From Paenalcaligenes sp021793095 (GTDB taxonomy: Bacteria; Pseudomonadota; Gammaproteobacteria; Burkholderiales; Burkholderiaceae_B): a DNA stretch of 27,549 bases. The notes under the pieces were generated by a model that saw only the letters and a list, made by a program, of their open reading frames with translations, was not told the origin of the DNA and did not search any database. The stretch is from the NCBI GenBank assembly GCA_027317645.1, contig DAHVQS010000020.1, forward strand, positions 1 to 27,549. Direction: 5' to 3'. The position numbers and the translations under genes are program-made. Shown here piece after piece: positions 22,852-27,549 of the stretch; position 1 is the first letter of the stretch, and the number at the start of each line of letters is the position of its first letter.

Positions 22852-25182
22852 ATGCTTAATACGGCTTGGCTTGCTCTCGGGGTATTGGGCCTGACCATTG
22901 CCCTATTTTTATATGGCCGTTGGCGTCACGATGTGGTGGCCGTGGCCGCATTGTTGGCCTGCACGGCATTGGGCCTGGTGCCTGGTCAAGAGGCCTTTGT
23001 GGGCTTCAGTCATCCTGCAGTGGTGACTGTTGTTGGCGTGCTGATCCTCAGTGATAGTCTCGAGCGCACCGGCTTGGTGGATGTGATCGCCGAGCATGTC
23101 CTGCCCAAGACCCAATCGCTGTTTTTAGCTGTCTTATCTGTCACTGCCTTGGGGGCGTTTTTCTCTGCCTTTATGAATAATGTGGGGGCGTTGGCCTTGC
23201 TCATGCCCATCGCTTTGCAAACTGCGCAGCGCCTCAATATCCCCCCTGGCCACGTCCTCATGCCACTGGCCTTTGGCACGATTCTGGGCGGGCTGACCAC
23301 CCTGATCGGTACCCCCTCTAACCTGATTGTGTCCGGCTTTCGTCGCCAGGCCAGCAGCGACGGTGCGGGCTTTGCCATGTTTGATTTCAGCCCCGTGGGC
23401 GGGACGGTCGCCCTCATTGGGGTATTCTTTATTTCCTGGCTGGGGCCCAAACTCATCCCCAAACGCCTGCAAACCCGCAATACCGGCCTCGAGGTCACCA
23501 CCTACCTGACCGAGACTCGCGTGCTGCCTGATACCAAGGCCGTCAACATGCGCATTGCCGAACTCGAGGCGCAGCTACGCGAGTCAGATGCGCAAATTGT
23601 GGGCCTGCTACGCCACCAGCTGCGCATCAATGTGCCGCACCGCACCCTGCGCCTACGGGCACACGATGTGCTGCTATTAGAGGCCGATCCCAAAAAGCTG
23701 ACCAAGGTTTTGAGCACCTTGGGCTTGGTGTTTAACGAGGATAAACCCAAACGTAAAGAGCGCGAAAGAGAGCGAGAAAGAGGACGCGACAGAGAACGCG
23801 ATCGAGAGCGTGAACGTACCCGCGCACACGAAAGAGGCCAGGAAAGAGAACGCAACCGGGAGCTCGAGCGTGATCGCAATCGCCAGCGCGCCCGCGCTCA
23901 GGGGCAGGCAGCGGCCCAATCCTCTGCCCCCACCACACCGTCCGCTCAGGCGGCAACAACACAATCGGCCCCCGCTGCCCCATCCGCACGAGCCACAGAG
24001 GCAGCAAAGGCAACAGAGCCAGCTGAAACACCAGAAGCCGCACGGGCGACACAGGCTACAAAAGAAACAAAGGTAACAAAGGCCACAGAGACAACCAAAG
24101 CCACAAAGACAGTAGAGACAGCCGAGACAGCAGAGACAACAGAGACAAAAGAGACAACAACCGCCGCGCAAGCAACAAAAACGGCACGGGCCGCCGCAGA
24201 TGCGCCCAGCACGCAGCAGCCTGTCCCCGCAGAGGACGCCCCTGACACACAGACCACCGATGCCGACGCAGAAGAGTATGACCGCCCTGAGGCTGAGGCC
24301 GCCGACGACACCCCGGATCAAGATGACAGCAGCGAGCTGGCCGAGCTGGTGATTTTGCCCGGCTCGATGTTGATTGGGCGCAGCGCCTCGGATTTGCGCT
24401 TACGTAGTCAGTATCAGATCAATTTGCTGGCCATTTCCCGCCAAGGCAAACGCCTGCGTCGCCGCCCTCGTATTACGCCATTGCGCACAGGCGATGTGCT
24501 GCTGTTACAAGGCCCGGTAGAAAACACCACGGCCTTTGCCCAAAGCAGCGGCTGTGCCCCGCTCGCCACACGCGAATTGCGCGTACCCAATCGGCGCAAT
24601 ATGGGGATTGCCAGTGCAGTGATGGGCTTTGTCATTATCAGCGCCGCCTTGGGCTGGTGGTCAGCGGCGTTGAGCTTTGTATTTGGGATTTTGTTGTTAT
24701 TGCTGTTCAAGGTCATCGCCCCGCGCAACCTATATCGTGCCGTTGACTGGTCAGTGGTGGTTTTGTTGGCCGCCTTGATCCCCGTTGCTCAGGCCATCGA
24801 ACAAACGGGGGCTGCCAGTCTCATTGCTGAATTTGTCTTGCACCAGCTCGCCCAAGGGCATGCCACCTGGGCCTTGGTCCTCATGATGGTCACCACCATG
24901 TTTCTCTCTGATTTGATGAACAATGCCGCCACCGCCGCCATCATGAGCCCCATCGCCATTCAAACTGCGCAGCAGCTGGATGCCAGTACTGATACCTTTT
25001 TAATGGCGGTGGCCATTGGCGCCTCATGTGCCTTTCTCACCCCTATTGGCCACCAAAACAATACCTTGATACTGGGCCCCGGGGGCTTTCGATTTAGTGA
25101 TTATTGGCGTTTAGGACTGCCCCTGGATGTGCTGATCGTCAGTACCGCCATCCCCTTGCTACTGTATTTCTGGCCTTTATAA
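22852..25182 (+). CDS. SLC13-family permease with TrkA_C domains and a large charged low-complexity insert
   Basis: 776 residues. An N-terminal membrane half (about 1-215, with FMNNVGALALLMPIA and LIGTPSNLIVSGF) and a C-terminal membrane half (about 582-776, with LMNNAATAAIMSPIA and TPIGHQNNTLILGPGG) are the paired substrate/sodium motifs of the divalent anion:Na+ symporter group. Between them lie two TrkA_C (RCK_C) regulatory domains, about 218-295 and 497-575. Relatives are usually around 590-620 residues. The surplus is an insert at about 296-493 between the two TrkA_C domains. It is Arg-Glu/Arg-Asp repeats to about residue 350, then Ala/Thr/Lys/Glu/Pro-rich sequence, then an acidic stretch. 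The frame stays open throughout and both flanking domains look intact, so it is probably functional. The transported ion (sulfate, dicarboxylate, other) is unknown. Confidence 0.88.
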   Translation: MLNTAWLALGVLGLTIALFLYGRWRHDVVAVAALLACTALGLVPGQEAFVGFSHPAVVTVVGVLILSDSLERTGLVDVIAEHVLPKTQSLFLAVLSVTALGAFFSAFMNNVGALALLMPIALQTAQRLNIPPGHVLMPLAFGTILGGLTTLIGTPSNLIVSGFRRQASSDGAGFAMFDFSPVGGTVALIGVFFISWLGPKLIPKRLQTRNTGLEVTTYLTETRVLPDTKAVNMRIAELEAQLRESDAQIVGLLRHQLRINVPHRTLRLRAHDVLLLEADPKKLTKVLSTLGLVFNEDKPKRKERERERERGRDRERDRERERTRAHERGQERERNRELERDRNRQRARAQGQAAAQSSAPTTPSAQAATTQSAPAAPSARATEAAKATEPAETPEAARATQATKETKVTKATETTKATKTVETAETAETTETKETTTAAQATKTARAAADAPSTQQPVPAEDAPDTQTTDADAEEYDRPEAEAADDTPDQDDSSELAELVILPGSMLIGRSASDLRLRSQYQINLLAISRQGKRLRRRPRITPLRTGDVLLLQGPVENTTAFAQSSGCAPLATRELRVPNRRNMGIASAVMGFVIISAALGWWSAALSFVFGILLLLLFKVIAPRNLYRAVDWSVVVLLAALIPVAQAIEQTGAASLIAEFVLHQLAQGHATWALVLMMVTTMFLSDLMNNAATAAIMSPIAIQTAQQLDASTDTFLMAVAIGASCAFLTPIGHQNNTLILGPGGFRFSDYWRLGLPLDVLIVSTAIPLLLYFWPL
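23749..24330 (+). repeat. low-complexity tract coding the permease insert
   Basis: The first part (23749-23890) alternates Glu/Asp codons with mixed Arg codons (CGC, CGA, CGT, AGA), so the repeat is in the protein more than in exact DNA. The second part (about 24050-24165) is near-repetitive at DNA level, rich in GAGACA/ACAGAG and ACA-AAA words with many ACA threonine codons, unlike the ACC/ACG usage of the neighbours. Such a tract is prone to slippage in multiples of short units. Confidence 0.85.
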
Positions 25183-25734
25183 AATAGTTTGCAACGCGAT
25201 CGTGCCTAGCGGTAGATAATGCGTGCCATTGGCAGTGGGCCGTGATTCCATCACATAACACTGTGCGCTTTGCCATGCAAAGGGGGAAAAATCAGGAAGC
25301 GCGCTCAGCGCATCGGACTGCGCCTGCCGCAATAGTGAAATATGCGGTACAAAAGGCCGCGGCTCGGGGCGATACCCCAAAGGGGTTAAATACTGCCAAA
25401 GCTGCTGATGACAGGCGCTCATATGTTGCAACGAAGACGCCTCCTGGCTGCCCACCCAGACAATCTTTGCCTGCTCAAAACAACCATAACGATCCACTTG
25501 AAAGGGGGCGATCGGCAGCTGCCACTCAGCGGTATGTGTGCATAAAGTCTGCACCTCTTGGGAGGGCAGATCACCTAAAAAGGCCAAGGTGATATGCCAT
25601 TGATCTGCCCGCAAAGCCCGCCCCCCACAATGCTGTTGGGCAGCCACTGATAAGGGTTGCAATGCCGCCTGGGTGGCCTGATTTGGCCACAAACCAATAA
25701 AAATCCGCTGTGTATGTGTAGAAGTCTTGGACAC
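25177..25734 (-). CDS. thpR: RNA 2',3'-cyclic phosphodiesterase (2'-5' RNA ligase family)
   Basis: 185 residues starting at a GTG (25734) with GGAG about 7 bp upstream. It has the two His-x-Thr/Ser-x motifs of the 2H phosphoesterase superfamily, H47-I-T-L and H131-I-S-L, one in each lobe. Family members hydrolyse 2',3'-cyclic phosphates on RNA ends. Its stop overlaps the end of the convergent permease gene by 6 bp, so no terminator stands between them and antisense read-through is possible. Confidence 0.9.
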   Translation of the reverse strand: MSKTSTHTQRIFIGLWPNQATQAALQPLSVAAQQHCGGRALRADQWHITLAFLGDLPSQEVQTLCTHTAEWQLPIAPFQVDRYGCFEQAKIVWVGSQEASSLQHMSACHQQLWQYLTPLGYRPEPRPFVPHISLLRQAQSDALSALPDFSPFAWQSAQCYVMESRPTANGTHYLPLGTIALQTIL

Positions 25735-25823
25735 AGGATGCTCCTTGGGGTATGTATATACATTCAGCCTTTAACTTTTCTCAACATCTACCGCTACCTC
25801 AGCACACCATTGTGGAGTTTGCT

Positions 25824-27020
25824 ATGCGTCCGGAAAGCCGCCAACTGATTGAACAACTCATTTCTTTTGACAGTGTGTCACGCCACTCTAACCTGCCCCT
25901 ATTGGAGTTTATACAAGAATATCTGGACGAGCACGGGGTAGACAGCCAGCTGATCTATAACGACGATCGCAGTAAAGCCAATCTACTGGCCTGCATCGGT
26001 CCCAAGGTGGCCGGCGGTGTGGTGCTGTCGGGGCATTCGGATGTGGTGCCTGTGGATGGCCAGGACTGGAGCACAGAGCCGTTTACCCTCACAGAAAAAG
26101 ACGGGCGCCTCTATGGCCGAGGGACCGCAGACATGAAAAGCTTTATTGCCCTGGCACTGGCGGCGGTACCTGCTTTGCGCCAAGCCCCGATTAAGCGCCC
26201 GGTCTACCTGGCCTTTAGCTATGACGAGGAAATTGGCTGTCTGGGGGCACCCCGCCTCATCGAACAGCTCAAGGCCGATTATCCCCAACCGTTGGCCGTG
26301 ATTGTGGGTGAGCCCACCTCGATGCAAGCGGTGGTGGCCCATAAAAGCATCACTACCTTGCGTACCCACATCACTGGGCACGAGGCCCACTCAAGTCAGG
26401 TACAACGCGGCGTCAGTGCGGTGACCTTGGCGGCACGCCTGATCAGTTTTATTGATGACATGATGCAAGAAAATCAGGCCGCCGCAGACAGCGAGAGCCC
26501 TTTTGTTCCCCCCTATACCACCCTGCATACCGGGGTGATCCAAGGCGGCACTGCGGTGAACATCATTTCCCGCCATTGTCAGTTTGATTGGGATATCCGC
26601 TGCCTACCCGGGGATGACTGGCAGGCCTACCTGCAGCGTTTTAATGACTATGCCGAACAATTATTAGCCCCCTTGCGTGAGATTGCCCCCGATATTGGCA
26701 TCACCACCGAGATCATCGCCGAGGTTCCCGCCTTTGATAATCCGAGCGGTGGAGCACGCGCCTTGCTCAGCCACCTCAACCCGGCCTTTAAGCCTCAAGT
26801 GGTGCCCTTTGTGTCCGAGGCCGGGCAATTTCAACAGGCCGGTTTTGACACGATTTTATGCGGCCCAGGATCCATTGATCAGGCGCATCAACCCGATGAG
26901 TACATCACCATCGAGCAGATCCGCGAGGCTGAAGTGTTTTTTGATCGGCTCATTCATTTTCTCTGCGCCCCCAGCCAACTGGATCGGCATTTGCAGGACG
27001 GGGATAACACCGATTTGTAA
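25824..27020 (+). CDS. argE: acetylornithine deacetylase (M20 family)
   Basis: 398 residues from the ATG at 25824, with GGAG upstream; the longer frame to 25752 adds only unrelated sequence. M20A zinc hydrolase with H71-x-D73 (SGHSDVVPVDGQDW), Asp103 bridging the metals (GTADMKSF), the catalytic E135-E136 (YDEEIG) and Glu163 (VGEPTSM), and a dimerisation domain near 180-300. The C-terminal metal ligand lies in GPGSIDQAHQPDEY. It removes the acetyl group from N-acetyl-ornithine in arginine synthesis. The close match of GHSDVVPVDGQDW and of the C-terminal motif to ArgE favours this over DapE or generic peptidases. Confidence 0.9.
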   Translation: MRPESRQLIEQLISFDSVSRHSNLPLLEFIQEYLDEHGVDSQLIYNDDRSKANLLACIGPKVAGGVVLSGHSDVVPVDGQDWSTEPFTLTEKDGRLYGRGTADMKSFIALALAAVPALRQAPIKRPVYLAFSYDEEIGCLGAPRLIEQLKADYPQPLAVIVGEPTSMQAVVAHKSITTLRTHITGHEAHSSQVQRGVSAVTLAARLISFIDDMMQENQAAADSESPFVPPYTTLHTGVIQGGTAVNIISRHCQFDWDIRCLPGDDWQAYLQRFNDYAEQLLAPLREIAPDIGITTEIIAEVPAFDNPSGGARALLSHLNPAFKPQVVPFVSEAGQFQQAGFDTILCGPGSIDQAHQPDEYITIEQIREAEVFFDRLIHFLCAPSQLDRHLQDGDNTDL

Positions 27021-27107
27021 CATAGTGGCGAGGTGCTTTCAGTCTTTACCCCAACAATTTAACCCTCATATGGCCTGCTGGGATCATTGATGATTTGAGC
27101 TGCATCA

Positions 27108-27549
27108 CTAAAAATGCGTGCGTAGCTGACGGGCCAGCGCATCAATGGCGGCCCGGCGCGCGGTCGAGTCCGCCTCGGGATACAGCAAAGTAGACCACTG
27201 TGGATGATGGCGTACCTGCACGAGCACCGGCGGCAGTGGATCTTTGCGCCAATCATATTCTTGGGGCCGTGGCGTGGGGTGCGCCAAGGTTTCTAGTTGA
27301 ATGGGCTCTTGGGCCGCATGGCCCCGATGCTCCAGCGCATGGATGAGAGCCAACTGCCGCAGGGCCAGGGCCCGCAGGACATCATCGCCCACACTCAGAT
27401 CGGCATGGCCACGCCATTTTTGCATGATTTTTTGACCCCACTGATTGACCCCCTGCCAGACCCCGCCGACAGTGGCCCCGACCAGGGTGCCCGTCCCCAA
27501 GCTAAACCCCGCGGTCAGCAAATCAAAGGTCGCCCCCGCCAAGGCCCCC
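27108..27549 (-). CDS. C-terminal part of a GTPase with DUF3482 domain (start outside window)
   Basis: The last 147 or so residues; the frame is open to the right edge of the window and the apparent first Met at 27542 is a TTG inside the gene. Pieces such as GATFDLLTAGFSLGTGTLVGATVGG, WGQKIMQKWRGHADLSV and LRALALRQLALIHALEHRGHA are what I recall for the glycine-rich amphipathic and helical end of DUF3482 proteins. These are YfjP-like GTPases found in beta- and gammaproteobacteria, often next to a DUF2868 protein. The GTPase domain itself would be off the window, so the call rests on the tail only. It converges on argE. Confidence 0.65.
   Translation of the reverse strand, partial: GALAGATFDLLTAGFSLGTGTLVGATVGGVWQGVNQWGQKIMQKWRGHADLSVGDDVLRALALRQLALIHALEHRGHAAQEPIQLETLAHPTPRPQEYDWRKDPLPPVLVQVRHHPQWSTLLYPEADSTARRAAIDALARQLRTHF

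Noticed and set aside
23677..24321. Long Cys/Leu-rich open frame on the minus strand opposite the permease insert
   Set aside because: It is the mirror of the Thr/Lys/Glu and Arg/Glu low-complexity codons of the real gene; the composition is an artefact and it has no start context or family features.
27021..27107. Terminator between argE and the DUF3482 gene
   Set aside because: No stem with a T-run is visible on either strand.

Overview
The window carries ordinary bacterial genes at roughly 50-55% G+C, with strong Shine-Dalgarno sites, a NrdR-type ribonucleotide reductase promoter, TRAP and ABC solute importers, and an HpaR-like MarR regulator. This gene set points to a proteobacterium. A member of the Burkholderiales (for example Alcaligenaceae) is plausible, but no rRNA or marker gene here decides it. 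I saw no prophage, IS element, tRNA, rRNA or CRISPR array.

Layout. (1) 1-3259, minus strand: two tandem paralogous periplasmic binding proteins of a peptide/nickel-type ABC importer; the left one runs off the window edge. (2) 3505-5847, minus: an acyl-CoA dehydrogenase pair of the PimC/PimD heteromeric type, ended by a strong terminator at 3414-3455. (3) 5848-6477: a 630-bp intergenic region with hairpins and two NrdR boxes 31 bp apart on a promoter. (4) 6478-9208, plus: nrdB-nrdA of an unusual class I ribonucleotide reductase with a very short large subunit and no ATP cone, followed by a strong terminator. (5) 9548-12337, plus: an acetaldehyde-type aldehyde dehydrogenase, an HpaR-like regulator and a small unknown membrane protein. 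(6) 12367-21602, minus: a probable catabolic cluster. In transcription order it is a LysR regulator, a two-domain ferredoxin-fold protein, TRAP DctP-DctQ-DctM, a fused 5-oxoprolinase, and an aspartate-dehydrogenase-like enzyme. (7) 21657-27549: a HAD phosphatase, a miniature potassium-channel-like membrane protein, a SLC13-type permease whose cytosolic region is interrupted by about 195 residues of charged low-complexity sequence, RNA cyclic phosphodiesterase ThpR, acetylornithine deacetylase ArgE, and the C-terminal end of a DUF3482-type GTPase.

How the genes fit together. The clearest functional unit is region 6: import of a carboxylated solute, ATP-dependent opening of a lactam or hydantoin-like ring, and NAD(P)-linked handling of an amino dicarboxylate. 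A LysR protein encoded just upstream probably controls it through an inverted repeat next to a -10-like sequence. The most distinctive single gene is the SLC13 permease with its Arg-Glu and Thr-Lys-Glu insert between two TrkA_C domains. The ribonucleotide reductase is the other item of note, because of its length and its shifted metal-ligand motif.
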